NCBI GenBank assembly: GCA_003022925.1
Contig: PXRY01000021.1
Location: forward strand, 1 to 38,549
DNA: 38,549 nt
DNA from: Halobacteriales archaeon QS_8_65_32
Lineage (GTDB): Archaea > Halobacteriota > Halobacteria > Halobacteriales > Halococcaceae
Reading direction: 5' to 3'
Each line of letters begins with the position of its first letter. The stretch's first letter is position 1. The position numbers were made by a program, and so were the translations under genes. The notes under the pieces are model-generated. The model did no database searches. It was not told where the DNA came from and saw nothing but the letters and a program-made list of their open reading frames with translations. Positions 9,928 through 19,367 of the stretch are shown here, piece by piece.

Positions 9928-11553
9928 ATGAGACGGTCCCGGGTAGCGATCGGTAGTGTAATCGGCTGCGTGCTCGCGGTTCTCGCTCATCATGACGTCC
10001 TGGGTTACTGGTTTACCGGCGACGATACCATCCCGCTCATCGAAACGAGTCGCGTCACCTCCGGCCAGGACCTCGTTGCCGTCTTCACCAGCCCGCTGCT
10101 GCGGGGCACGCGGTTCGCAGCGGAGTTCGCGGCGTTCTATCGACCGCTCGCGAACCTCTCGTACGCCTTCGATTTCTGGATGTGGGGACTCGACCCGTTC
10201 GGCTACCACCTCACTGACCTGTTCTTACACGCTACTGCTGCAGGCCTCGTGGTCGCCTTCGTCAGCACGGCGACCGACGACGACCTCGCGGGTCTTCTCG
10301 CCGGGTGTCTGTTCGCGATTCACCCGATCACCGCCGAGATCGTGCCGATACCCGCCCGCCGACACGACGTACTCGCAACGGTCTTTCTGTTGTCTTCGCT
10401 GCTGTTGTTGCTGAAAGGACGGGACCTCTCCGACGAGAGCACTCGTCGCTACCTCGGGGGATCGGTTCTCGCCTACCTGTTCGCGCTCGCCTCGAAGGAA
10501 GTCGCAATGATCCTTCCGGGACTTCTCGCCGCATGGCTGTTGCTCGCCGCCGTTCCTTCGGTTACCGATGGCGACGCCGATATCGGAAGCGAGCTTCGAG
10601 ACGGCGCGAAGACCCTCGCGCCGTACGTCCTGGTTACGTTCGGGTATCTCGTCGTTCGAATCCGCTTGCTCGGCGGAATCGGCGGATACAGGCAGACGCC
10701 CGAGATCACCCCGGAAGCGCTCGGTACGGTTCTCGCCGACTACGTCATCAGTCTGGTCTATCCGGTCGATATCCTCGGTGTCGTCCCTGATACCGACGCC
10801 GCGCTGGTGTCGATCGTGTTATTGGCTTCCGCCGCGGTCGTCGTTGGCGGGACAGCGTACGCGGCGTTTCGGGCCGGCGGGCTACGACGCCTGCTCGCCT
10901 CGCGATACGGCCGGCTGGTCGGGTTCGCCGGCGCGTGGTTGATGGCACACGTCCCGCTGTTCCTCATGTCGCCCGGGCGCTATTCGGCGCGACACGGGTA
11001 CGTCTCGCTCGTCCCGTTCGCAGCACTCACGGCCGTAGCTCTCGTCGTTGCGGGGCGCGAACTCCGCTCGTCCGACAGCACCATCGACGTCGGGGCTGGC
11101 AGCGTAGCCGTCGTCGCTGGTCTCCTCGTCGTCTCGCTGTTGGCCGTTTCGCCGTTGATCCATCCCTACGACGGGTGGAAGTGTGCTGGCAGGATATCCG
11201 AGAGCGCGCTGGAAGGTGCCGCCGACGGGGCGGGTGATCTCCCGTCGAACGCGGTCATCGCTATCCTCGGTCTTCCGACCGACGTCGATCGGCCGCCGTC
11301 GACCGCCGAACCCAAGGTGAAGACGGTGAGTTACTTCCGTTCGTATACGGTCGCGTCCTGGATTCGGCTGCAACACCCCGATAGTTCGGTCGCGACGTAC
11401 CCGATCGGACCACCGATAGAGATCGACGGTGGCGCGGAGGTGACCGCGAACGTAGTCAGGCTGGAGGACAGGCGGTTCCCCAGGTTGTTTCTCGAATACG
11501 AGTCGCAGTCGCCGCGCTGCCTGAGCGCGGCTTCGTCCGAAGCGAACCCATAG
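9928..11553 (+). CDS. multi-spanning GT-C-type membrane protein resembling TMTC O-mannosyltransferases
   Basis: FYRPLANLSYAFDFWMWGLDPFGYHLTDLFLHA and CLFAIHPITAEIVPIPARRHDVLATVFLLSSLLLLLKG resemble the TMTC/DUF1736 core motif; paralogue at 30521..32284. Confidence 0.7.
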   Translation: MRRSRVAIGSVIGCVLAVLAHHDVLGYWFTGDDTIPLIETSRVTSGQDLVAVFTSPLLRGTRFAAEFAAFYRPLANLSYAFDFWMWGLDPFGYHLTDLFLHATAAGLVVAFVSTATDDDLAGLLAGCLFAIHPITAEIVPIPARRHDVLATVFLLSSLLLLLKGRDLSDESTRRYLGGSVLAYLFALASKEVAMILPGLLAAWLLLAAVPSVTDGDADIGSELRDGAKTLAPYVLVTFGYLVVRIRLLGGIGGYRQTPEITPEALGTVLADYVISLVYPVDILGVVPDTDAALVSIVLLASAAVVVGGTAYAAFRAGGLRRLLASRYGRLVGFAGAWLMAHVPLFLMSPGRYSARHGYVSLVPFAALTAVALVVAGRELRSSDSTIDVGAGSVAVVAGLLVVSLLAVSPLIHPYDGWKCAGRISESALEGAADGAGDLPSNAVIAILGLPTDVDRPPSTAEPKVKTVSYFRSYTVASWIRLQHPDSSVATYPIGPPIEIDGGAEVTANVVRLEDRRFPRLFLEYESQSPRCLSAASSEANP

Positions 11554-11599
11554 ACGGGGGCGTCCTCGGACCGATGTCGGTACCGTTATTCCGGGGCCC

Positions 11600-12940
11600 A
11601 TGTTGTCCGAGGGCATGGGTCGTCGGCGACGGATCACCGTGCTCACCGTGGTGTTCTGCTGTTGTCTGGCCTTTCTCGGCGTACAAGCGCTAATGAACGA
11701 CTCCGCCGGGAGCGTACGTGCCACTGAGGGCGAGACGTATCCGGGGAACACGCTCATTAGCGTCCAGGGCTACGGCGAGCGGAGTCCCGGCGAGAGCGGC
11801 CGACTGATCGAAGTCACACCCGAAGGCGAGGTCGTCTGGGAGTTCGCTCCACCGAACTCGCGCGTGTTCGAAGCCGACGTCCTCGATAACGGGAACGTCT
11901 TGGTCGCGGTCGGCACCAGAGTTCCCGCAGCGGAGTGCCCCGATGAGCACCTCCAACGGGAGGACGACCACTGTATCCGGAATCGCGCCATCGAACTCGA
12001 CGGCGACTCCCTCGAAAGCCAGCCCCAGATCGTCTGGGAGTACGACTGGGTAGACGAACAGATGTTCGCTCACGAGGTTCACGACGTCGTTCGCCTCGAC
12101 GACGGCCGGACCGCGATCATGGACATGGGTAACGATCGTGCAATCATCGTCGATAGGCGAGGGGAGATCACCTGGGAGTGGCGTGCCGAGGAACACCTTA
12201 CCGCCGGGACGCCGTTCTACAAGGAGTACGGCGGGCCCGAGCCGCCCGAAGACGGCGTCGACTGGACCCACGCTAACGACATCGAGCAACTCGAAAACGG
12301 CAACCTCCAGATGTCGATCCGGAACTTCGATACGGTGATCGAAGTCGATCGTGAGACCGGCGAGATCGTCGATACCGTCGGCCGGCCCGGCGATCACGAG
12401 GTCATGCAGGAACAACACGCCCCCAACCGTCTCGAGAACTGGGGAACGATCGTCATCGCCGACAGTGACAACAACCGAATCGTTGAACACGACGTAGAGA
12501 CCGAAGAGCCCGTCTGGACCTATGGAGGACAGGACCTCCTTCACTATCCACGAAGCGCAGAACGCCTGCCCAACGGCAATACGCTCATCGCAGACTCGTT
12601 CAACGACCGCGTGATCGAGATCGACGAGCAGGGGGAGATCGTCTGGGAGTACGAGGGTGTACCGTTCGTTTACTCCGCCGAACGGGTCGCAATCGAGAAC
12701 GGCCAGCGCGTCTCCGAACCCGGGGAAGGCGACGAGACGGTCCCTGGCTGGCAACTCGAAGGGGAGACTGCCGACCCAGGTGCCGTGGTCGGGAACCTCC
12801 GGCTACTCGAAGCGTGGGCTGCGTTCGTCCTTCCGGCGTGGATCGCCTTTCCGGAACTGATCGCACTGCTCGTCGGCACGCTCGCTGGAGTCGGTCTCGT
12901 CGTCCAGAGCAGCATAGCCTGGTGGGGCAAGTACAGGTAG
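11600..12940 (+). CDS. arylsulfotransferase (ASST)-like membrane-anchored beta-propeller protein
   Basis: Repeated GEIVWEYE-type blades, THANDIEQLENGNLQMSIRNFDTVIEVD and PNGNTLIADSFNDRVIEID; N-terminal TM anchor and C-terminal hydrophobic region. Confidence 0.75.
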   Translation: MLSEGMGRRRRITVLTVVFCCCLAFLGVQALMNDSAGSVRATEGETYPGNTLISVQGYGERSPGESGRLIEVTPEGEVVWEFAPPNSRVFEADVLDNGNVLVAVGTRVPAAECPDEHLQREDDHCIRNRAIELDGDSLESQPQIVWEYDWVDEQMFAHEVHDVVRLDDGRTAIMDMGNDRAIIVDRRGEITWEWRAEEHLTAGTPFYKEYGGPEPPEDGVDWTHANDIEQLENGNLQMSIRNFDTVIEVDRETGEIVDTVGRPGDHEVMQEQHAPNRLENWGTIVIADSDNNRIVEHDVETEEPVWTYGGQDLLHYPRSAERLPNGNTLIADSFNDRVIEIDEQGEIVWEYEGVPFVYSAERVAIENGQRVSEPGEGDETVPGWQLEGETADPGAVVGNLRLLEAWAAFVLPAWIAFPELIALLVGTLAGVGLVVQSSIAWWGKYR

Positions 12941-13229
12941 CGTGCGCATCTACCTTTCATATTAGGTCTACCTTCCATGCTAAATGTGCCGTGTCGATCG
13001 GGATGGAACCGATGGGACCCGTATTCGCGCTGCCGGAGCGCTGGAAGGGTCGATCCTACGGACACGACTCCGCACGAACGGGAGGGACGTCGCCAAGTAT
13101 TGCGCATCCAGCGTCGAGAACCGGCACCTTCGAGCCCTCCCTGATACCGAGCGCGTTCGACCGTTCGACTCCCGGGACGGCGTCGATTCGAAAGGGTAGG
13201 CACTTAGCGCCGGATCAGTAAGAACCGGC

Positions 13230-14300
13230 ATGCGAGTGAATGGCCGGACGCGCGTCGAGGGCGGACGTGAGCGAGTCACGCTCGTCCCCGAGAGCCTCGA
13301 CGATCTCTGGCACCTCACCTACCTCGTAGAACCCAGCGACTCGGTGTCGGGCGACACTACGAGACGGATTCAACGCGCCGACGACCGGGTGCGTGACACT
13401 GGCGGCGAGCGCGAACCGATGAGTGTCACCATCGAAGCCGAATCGGCCGAGTTCGACAAGTTCGCGAACCGTCTACGGATTTCGGGCACCATCGAGTGGG
13501 CGTCGCGGGAGGATCAGATCGGCGCACACCACACGCTGAACGTCCAAGAACGCGCCGAGATCGATATCGAGAAACATTGGAAACCCGATCAGGAACAACG
13601 GCTCGAAGAGGCCATCGAGGCGACCGACGCGCCCGATGTCGCGATCGCCACGGTCGAGGAGGGCGCGGCGGCGGTTCACACCGTTGCCCAGTACGGCGCG
13701 GAAGAACGTGTCTCGCTCACCGGTCCGACCGGCAAGGGCGAGTACGCCCGCGATCGCTCCGAACTGTTCGCCGAGCTCGCCTCCGTGCTCTCACGTATGG
13801 ACGTCGACGCAATTCTCCTGGCGGGACCGGGATTCACCAAGCGTGACGCCCTCGATTTCATCGAACGCGAACGGCCCACCGTCGCCGAACGGATCACGAC
13901 GACGGTCGATACGAGCGCGATCGGCGATCGGGGCGTCCACGAGGTCTTGAAACGCGGCGCGGTCGCGGACGTCCAAGCCGAGACCAGGATCGCCGCGGAG
14001 GCCGAACTGATCGACGAACTCACGGCGAGGATCGCCCGCGAGGAGCCCGCGACCTACGGCGTCGGTGAAGTCGCGAAGGCCGCGGAGTTCGGCGCGATAG
14101 AACGGCTGTTGATCCTCGACGAACGCCTCCGCGAGGAACGCGGCGAGGGCGGCGAGTGGGAGGCAGACGTCGATACGGTCATCGAGAACGTCGAACACCA
14201 GGGCGGGAACGTGACCGTGTTTTCGAGCGAGTTCGCGCCCGGAAACCAATTGGATAGCTTAGGCGGGATCGCCGCACTGTTACGCTATCGGCTGTCCTGA
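13230..14300 (+). CDS. pelA: mRNA surveillance protein pelota
   Basis: [68 protein letters not shown]. Confidence 0.95.
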   Translation: MRVNGRTRVEGGRERVTLVPESLDDLWHLTYLVEPSDSVSGDTTRRIQRADDRVRDTGGEREPMSVTIEAESAEFDKFANRLRISGTIEWASREDQIGAHHTLNVQERAEIDIEKHWKPDQEQRLEEAIEATDAPDVAIATVEEGAAAVHTVAQYGAEERVSLTGPTGKGEYARDRSELFAELASVLSRMDVDAILLAGPGFTKRDALDFIERERPTVAERITTTVDTSAIGDRGVHEVLKRGAVADVQAETRIAAEAELIDELTARIAREEPATYGVGEVAKAAEFGAIERLLILDERLREERGEGGEWEADVDTVIENVEHQGGNVTVFSSEFAPGNQLDSLGGIAALLRYRLS

Positions 14301-14349
14301 GGCGGACAGCTCCTACTTACCGCCGTGTCACGTCGCTCGCCCCCTACGT

Positions 14350-14450
14350 GTCGGTTCCGGGTCGGCTCCGGGTCGGTTCCCGGTCGATCTCGAGTTCGAT
14401 CCTCGGTCGGCTCTCGATCGGTCCTCGGTCGGTTACTCGGTTCCTCGTCC
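14350..14450. repeat. degenerate ~11-bp tandem repeat (unit approx. CGGYTCCGGGT)
   Basis: tcggttccggg tcggctccggg tcggttcccgg tcgatctcgag ttcgatcctcgg tcggctctcga tcggtcctcgg tcggttactcgg read directly. Confidence 0.7.
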
Positions 14451-15116
14451 GTTCGATGCCGGTCCCCGGAGGTAGGTCTGGGACGGGCCGTTTGACCGGC
14501 GGGCGACGAGGCTCGCTCGTGCGCCGGTTCGTCCGTCGCAGTCTTCGAGGCGTTCCTCGTAACGAAGCACTGTCAGATCGAGACAGGCTCTGAGGAGGTC
14601 GTTCGAACCCAGGCGGAACCGGTCGGAACTCGGGCCGCTCTCGACCGGCGTTGCCGACCGGAGGTGGTGTTTGTACATCAAGACGCCGCCGGGCGCGAGC
14701 GCCGCCTTGATGTCGGTGAGCCGATCGAGATCGTAGTAGAAACTCACGTTGATGGCGTCGTACGTCGAGACCGGGAAGTCGTAGTCGTCGATGTCGGCCC
14801 GGATCCACTCGATGTCGAGCGACCGGTCGCCACCGTCCGTCCCCTCTTCGTCCTTGCCTTTGCGGTTGCGTTCGCGCTCGTGTCGGTGTCGTTCGGCGCG
14901 TTCAAGCGCCCGTTCGGAGACGTCGATCGCGTCGACGTCGTACCCGTTTTCGGCGAGGTACAACGCGTTGCGCCCGGTACCGGTCGCGACGTCGAGCGCA
15001 CGGCCGTCCGGCAGTTCGTCGAGGTACGATCGCAATAGCGGCGACGGGGTTTCCGGCGGCTCGAACTCGCCGGTACGGTACAGTTCATCCCACCGGTCGC
15101 GCTCCGCGCATGTCAT
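14433..15116 (-). CDS. class I SAM-dependent methyltransferase
   Basis: Motif I ALDVATGTGRNALYLAENGYDVDAIDVSERAL; IEWIRADIDDYDFP; C-terminal end may vary. Confidence 0.85.
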   Translation of the reverse strand: MTCAERDRWDELYRTGEFEPPETPSPLLRSYLDELPDGRALDVATGTGRNALYLAENGYDVDAIDVSERALERAERHRHERERNRKGKDEEGTDGGDRSLDIEWIRADIDDYDFPVSTYDAINVSFYYDLDRLTDIKAALAPGGVLMYKHHLRSATPVESGPSSDRFRLGSNDLLRACLDLTVLRYEERLEDCDGRTGARASLVARRSNGPSQTYLRGPASNGRGTE

Positions 15117-15193
15117 GCGACGGTTCGGGCGTCTACGGAATGAGGTCTCACGGTTCGGATCAGCGTCGGGTTACGGGTCGTTCGAGTGTCAGG

Positions 15194-15469
15194 TCAGTCG
15201 GCACCGGCTTCGACGGCTTCGGCCTCGCCGCCGGCGTACGTCGCATTGAGGTGTTCCAAGATGCGTTCGGATTCGGCCATCGTGATCCCCCGTTCGTCGT
15301 CGACAAGGACCGGGACACCACGCTGACCCGAGACCCGCTTTACCTCGTCGCGCTTCGAGTGGAGGCCTTCGACCCAGACGCTCTCGTAATCGACGTCGAG
15401 TTCGTCCATACGCTCGTGGACGCGTTCGCAGAACGGACAACCTTCCAGTTCGTAAAGCGTGATGCTCAT
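15194..15469 (-). CDS. glutaredoxin-like protein
   Basis: MSITLYELEGCPFCERVHERMDELDVDYE...RGVPVLVDDERGITMAESERILEHL; CPFC active site, cis-Pro VPVL; start at 15469 chosen over the longer ORF. Confidence 0.9.
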   Translation of the reverse strand: MSITLYELEGCPFCERVHERMDELDVDYESVWVEGLHSKRDEVKRVSGQRGVPVLVDDERGITMAESERILEHLNATYAGGEAEAVEAGAD

Positions 15470-15631
15470 GGGAAAATGTAGACGCGCCAGCGTCAAAAGC
15501 GTGTCCCGTATCGAAGGTAGTGTTCGTCCAGCGACGTTCGGAGAACGGGCTACCACACCGTTCATGAAACCCCCAGCGAGACGTGCGACCAGACGGATGG
15601 GTATTTCAGGGACGACACCACAACTCCCCGT

Positions 15632-18600
15632 ATGGACTACGACCCCCAGGCTATCGAGGCTCGCTGGCGCGAGCGGTGGGCCGAGGCGGGGACCTACGAG
15701 AGCGACCCGCCCCGAGAGGCGGACGTCGGCGAGGACGAAGACGAAGACGAAAGCGGGGACGACGTCGATAGCGACGAGGTAACGGGAGCCAACGCAGGCG
15801 ACGGACGCGAGAAGACGTTCGTTACCGTGCCGTATCCCTATCCCAACGGCGGGATGCACGTCGGTCACGCCCGCACCTACACCGTCCCGGACGTCTACGC
15901 CAGGTACCGCCGACTCCAGGGCGACAACGTTCTGTTCCCGCTCGCCTGGCACATCACCGGTACGCCGATCATCGGCGCGGTCGAGCGGCTGAACTCCGGC
16001 GAGGAAGAACAGCTCTCGATCCTGCGCGACACCTACGGAGTGCCCGAAAACACTCTTCAGGAATTAGAGACCCCGATGGGCTTCGCGCGCTACTTCATCG
16101 AGGAGCACTACAAACGGAACCTGCAAGCGCTCGGCCTCTCGATCGACTGGCGTCGGGAGTTCACTACCAATGACGAGCGCTACTCGAAGTTCGTTACCTG
16201 GCAGTACGAGACACTACACGACCGGGGCCTGCTCGAAAAAGGCTTGAATCCGGTCAACTACTGTACGAACGAGCGCCAGCCGGTGACGACCCACGATCTC
16301 CTGGAAGGCGAGGAAGCCGAGTTCCAGGACTACACCCTCGTCGAGTTCGGCTGGAAGGGCGAAGGATCAACCGGAAGCGACGGCGGAGACGACGAAGACG
16401 ACCGGAACGACGGGGACAGCGAGGGCGGCGAACCCGAAGCCGACGAGGTGATCGTCCCAATGGCGACGCTGCGGCCCGAGACGGTGCGGGGAGTAACCAA
16501 CGCCTACGTCGATCCGGGTGCGGAGTACGTCCTCGCCGACGTGAACGGCGAGCGGTGGTTCGTCGCCGCGACCGCCGCCGAAAAGCTCGCGCTCCAGCAG
16601 CGCGACGTTTCGGTGATCGAGGAGGTAAGCGGCGAGCGCCTCGTCGGCGAGCGGGTCGAGAACCCGGTGACCGGCGAGGACGTGCTGGTCCTCCCCGCAA
16701 CGTTCGTCGACGCCGGAAACGCTACCGGCGTAGTCATGAGCGTGCCGGCACACAGCCCGGACGACTGGATCGCGTTGGCGGAAGCGAAGGCCGACGCCGA
16801 ACGCATGGAGCGCTACGGGATCGACACGGCTGAAGTGAAAGAGATCGAACCCCGAGCGATCATTGACGTTGAGGGCTTCGGGGAGTTCCCCGCAAAGAAC
16901 GCAGTCGAGGAGCGGAACATCGACTCCTCGAACGACCCTCGGCTCGTGGAGGCGACCCAGGACGTGTATAACCGGGAGTTTCATACCGGTGTCCTGAGCG
17001 CCGAATACGGCGAGTACGCCGGCGAGGTCGTCGAGGACGTCCGCGAGGAGCTACGCGAAGCCTACCGCGAGAGAGGGGCGTTCGACGCGATGTACGAGTT
17101 CACCGAGGAGGTCGTCTGTCGGTGTGGCGGCGCGGTCGAGGTTTCGATCCAGGAGACGTGGTTTCTGCGATACAACGACGAGGCTTGGATGGAAAAGACG
17201 CGGGAGGCGGTCGCGGACATGGAGGCGATTCCCGAGAACACCCGCGAGCAGTACTACCACACGATCGACTGGTTAGAGGAGTGGCCCTGTATTCGCAACT
17301 ACGGGCTGGGCACCGAGTTGCCGTGGGACCCCGAGTTCATCATCGAACCGCTGTCGGATTCGACGATCTACATGGCCTACTATACGATCGCCCACCGGTT
17401 GGACGAGATCCCGCCCGAGGAGTTAGATCGGGACTTCTTCGACGCGCTCTTCTATGGCCCCGAGGCAGTTTCCGACCCGGACGAGCGCGCGCTCGCGCTG
17501 CGCGAGGAATGGAACTACTGGTATCCCGTCGACTTCCGGTGTTCGGCGACCGATCTGATCCCCAATCACTTGATGTTCTTCCTCTATCACCACGCCGAGT
17601 TGTTCGATTCGACCGACTGGCCGGGCGGGATCACCGGGATGGGGATGGGCCTACTAGAGGGAAGCGCAATGAGTTCATCGAAGGGCCACGTCGTCCTGCC
17701 GAGCGACGCAATCGAACGGTACGGTGCCGATACGGTGCGATTCTTTTTGCTCAATAGCTCCGAACCCTGGCAGGACTTCGACTGGCGCGCCGAGCGCGTC
17801 GGCGACACCCGTCGGCAGTTAGAACGCTTCTGGAACCGAGCCGAAGAGCTGATCGACGGCGACGCTTCGGATGCCGAAGCCACTGACGGCGGCGAAGCGG
17901 TCGGCGTCGGCGGCGAGCGACTCGAGCTCGATCACACCGATCGATGGTTACTCTCGAAGCTCCAGACCACGATCGCGGAGGCGACTCGGGCAATGGACGA
18001 CTTCCAGACCCGGGCGGCGAGCCAGGCGACGTTCTTCCGGTTCGAAGAGCACCTGCGGTGGTATCGCCGTCGAACCGACCTCGATCGGCCGGCCGCGCGG
18101 TGGACCCTCCGAACGGTACTCGAAGCCCGGCTCGAACTGCTCGCCCCGTTCGTTCCATTCCTGACGAACGAACTGCACGAGCGGCTGACCGGCCGGCCGG
18201 CCGAGGACGCCGGGTGGCCAACGGTCGATCCCGACCTGCGGGACGACCGGCTCGAACTCGAAGAACGGTTGGTCTCGCGGCTGACCGACGACGTGCGGGA
18301 CATCGTCGAGGTGACCGGCACCGATCCTGAGACCGTCCGAGTATACGTCGCCGCCGACTGGAAGCAAAGGGTCTTCGAACAGGTGGTAGCGGCCGGTCCC
18401 GACCCCGACGTCGGGAGCGTAATGGGCGCGGTCATGGACAATCCCGATCTCAGAGAACGGGGCAACGAGGTCAACGAGTTGGTGACCTCCCTCGTCGACG
18501 TCGTTCGCGGGCGCGAAAGCGATCGCGAAGCCATGACCGCGGTCGACGAGTGTGGGACCTACGAGCGCGCGAGCGACTTCTTATCCCGGGAGTTCGACGC

Positions 18601-18694
18601 TGCTGTCGAGGTCTACCCCGAAGAGGATGCCGTCGATCCCGCGGACCGGGCGGAGAGTGCGCAACCGCTGCGCCCAGCGATCCACATCGAGTAG
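15632..18694 (+). CDS. leuS: leucyl-tRNA synthetase
   Basis: HIGH-like YPNGGMHVGHARTYT, KMSKS-like AMSSSKGHVVLP, CP1 editing domain; archaeal-type length. Confidence 0.95.
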   Translation: MDYDPQAIEARWRERWAEAGTYESDPPREADVGEDEDEDESGDDVDSDEVTGANAGDGREKTFVTVPYPYPNGGMHVGHARTYTVPDVYARYRRLQGDNVLFPLAWHITGTPIIGAVERLNSGEEEQLSILRDTYGVPENTLQELETPMGFARYFIEEHYKRNLQALGLSIDWRREFTTNDERYSKFVTWQYETLHDRGLLEKGLNPVNYCTNERQPVTTHDLLEGEEAEFQDYTLVEFGWKGEGSTGSDGGDDEDDRNDGDSEGGEPEADEVIVPMATLRPETVRGVTNAYVDPGAEYVLADVNGERWFVAATAAEKLALQQRDVSVIEEVSGERLVGERVENPVTGEDVLVLPATFVDAGNATGVVMSVPAHSPDDWIALAEAKADAERMERYGIDTAEVKEIEPRAIIDVEGFGEFPAKNAVEERNIDSSNDPRLVEATQDVYNREFHTGVLSAEYGEYAGEVVEDVREELREAYRERGAFDAMYEFTEEVVCRCGGAVEVSIQETWFLRYNDEAWMEKTREAVADMEAIPENTREQYYHTIDWLEEWPCIRNYGLGTELPWDPEFIIEPLSDSTIYMAYYTIAHRLDEIPPEELDRDFFDALFYGPEAVSDPDERALALREEWNYWYPVDFRCSATDLIPNHLMFFLYHHAELFDSTDWPGGITGMGMGLLEGSAMSSSKGHVVLPSDAIERYGADTVRFFLLNSSEPWQDFDWRAERVGDTRRQLERFWNRAEELIDGDASDAEATDGGEAVGVGGERLELDHTDRWLLSKLQTTIAEATRAMDDFQTRAASQATFFRFEEHLRWYRRRTDLDRPAARWTLRTVLEARLELLAPFVPFLTNELHERLTGRPAEDAGWPTVDPDLRDDRLELEERLVSRLTDDVRDIVEVTGTDPETVRVYVAADWKQRVFEQVVAAGPDPDVGSVMGAVMDNPDLRERGNEVNELVTSLVDVVRGRESDREAMTAVDECGTYERASDFLSREFDAAVEVYPEEDAVDPADRAESAQPLRPAIHIE

Positions 18695-18873
18695 TGCCGG
18701 TGTCGATCCCGGCCGACTCCAGCCGAGTTTGAGGATTCCGATCGGTCGCGGTTGACCGCGACCGACTGCCGATCGCAAACGGTCGAGAGCCGCGAACCGG
18801 TAATAGCCGTGAACGATTTGTCCTCCGGACGCCTACTAAAGCGATGAGCTAAACGGAAGACGACCCTGGAGCA

Positions 18874-19062
18874 GTGAAGAAAGCCATCAGAACGGTGACG
18901 CCCGGTTCGACGGGTCATCGGGATGCCGGCATGAACGCCATCGGCTGGGTGATACTCCTCGGTATCCTCGTCGTACTACTGCCGTTGATACCGATCGTCA
19001 TCGTCGGATGACTCCTGTTGAACATCACCGGATTCGTTCGGCGGAGCGTCCTCGGCGGTTGA
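18874..19062 (+). pseudogene. short haloarchaeal membrane protein (DUF7535-like from memory) interrupted by in-frame TGA at 19009-19011
   Basis: Reads VKKAIRTVTPGSTGHRDAGMNAIGWVILLGILVVLLPLIPIVIVG*LLLNITGFVRRSVLGG*; the frame continues after the TGA to a second stop. Confidence 0.55.
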
Positions 19063-19094
19063 GCGGGAGTAGTATCCGGTCGTGGGAGTTCCTG

Positions 19095-19303
19095 GCAAAG
19101 AGTCACTGAGACCGTCCAAAAAGCCCCCGACACGCTCGGCTCCCGCGGCTCGCTGCGGTCCTCGGCCTTCGGCCTGCGGTCCTTGCTTCGCCGGGGTTCT
19201 ACGAAGGACTCGCCCTGCTCGCCCTTCGAGCTCTCGTTCGCTCGTTCTACTCGCTTACGAGAACGCCGAGCGGTCGGCCCCTTCCAGTCCCACCCGAGAC
19301 GAT
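19095..19303. repeat. hairpin-rich intergenic repeat element, copy B
   Basis: Same terminal blocks as copy A; an internal segment matches copy C in inverted orientation (GACCGCTCGGCGTTCTCGTRAGCGAG...ACGAGCGAACGAGAGC). Confidence 0.65.
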
Positions 19304-19367
19304 CCGGACGAATCGAGAACCAGTCCACAGCCGACTGGTAGCGAACGGGATCGTCGGGAACTCCCGA

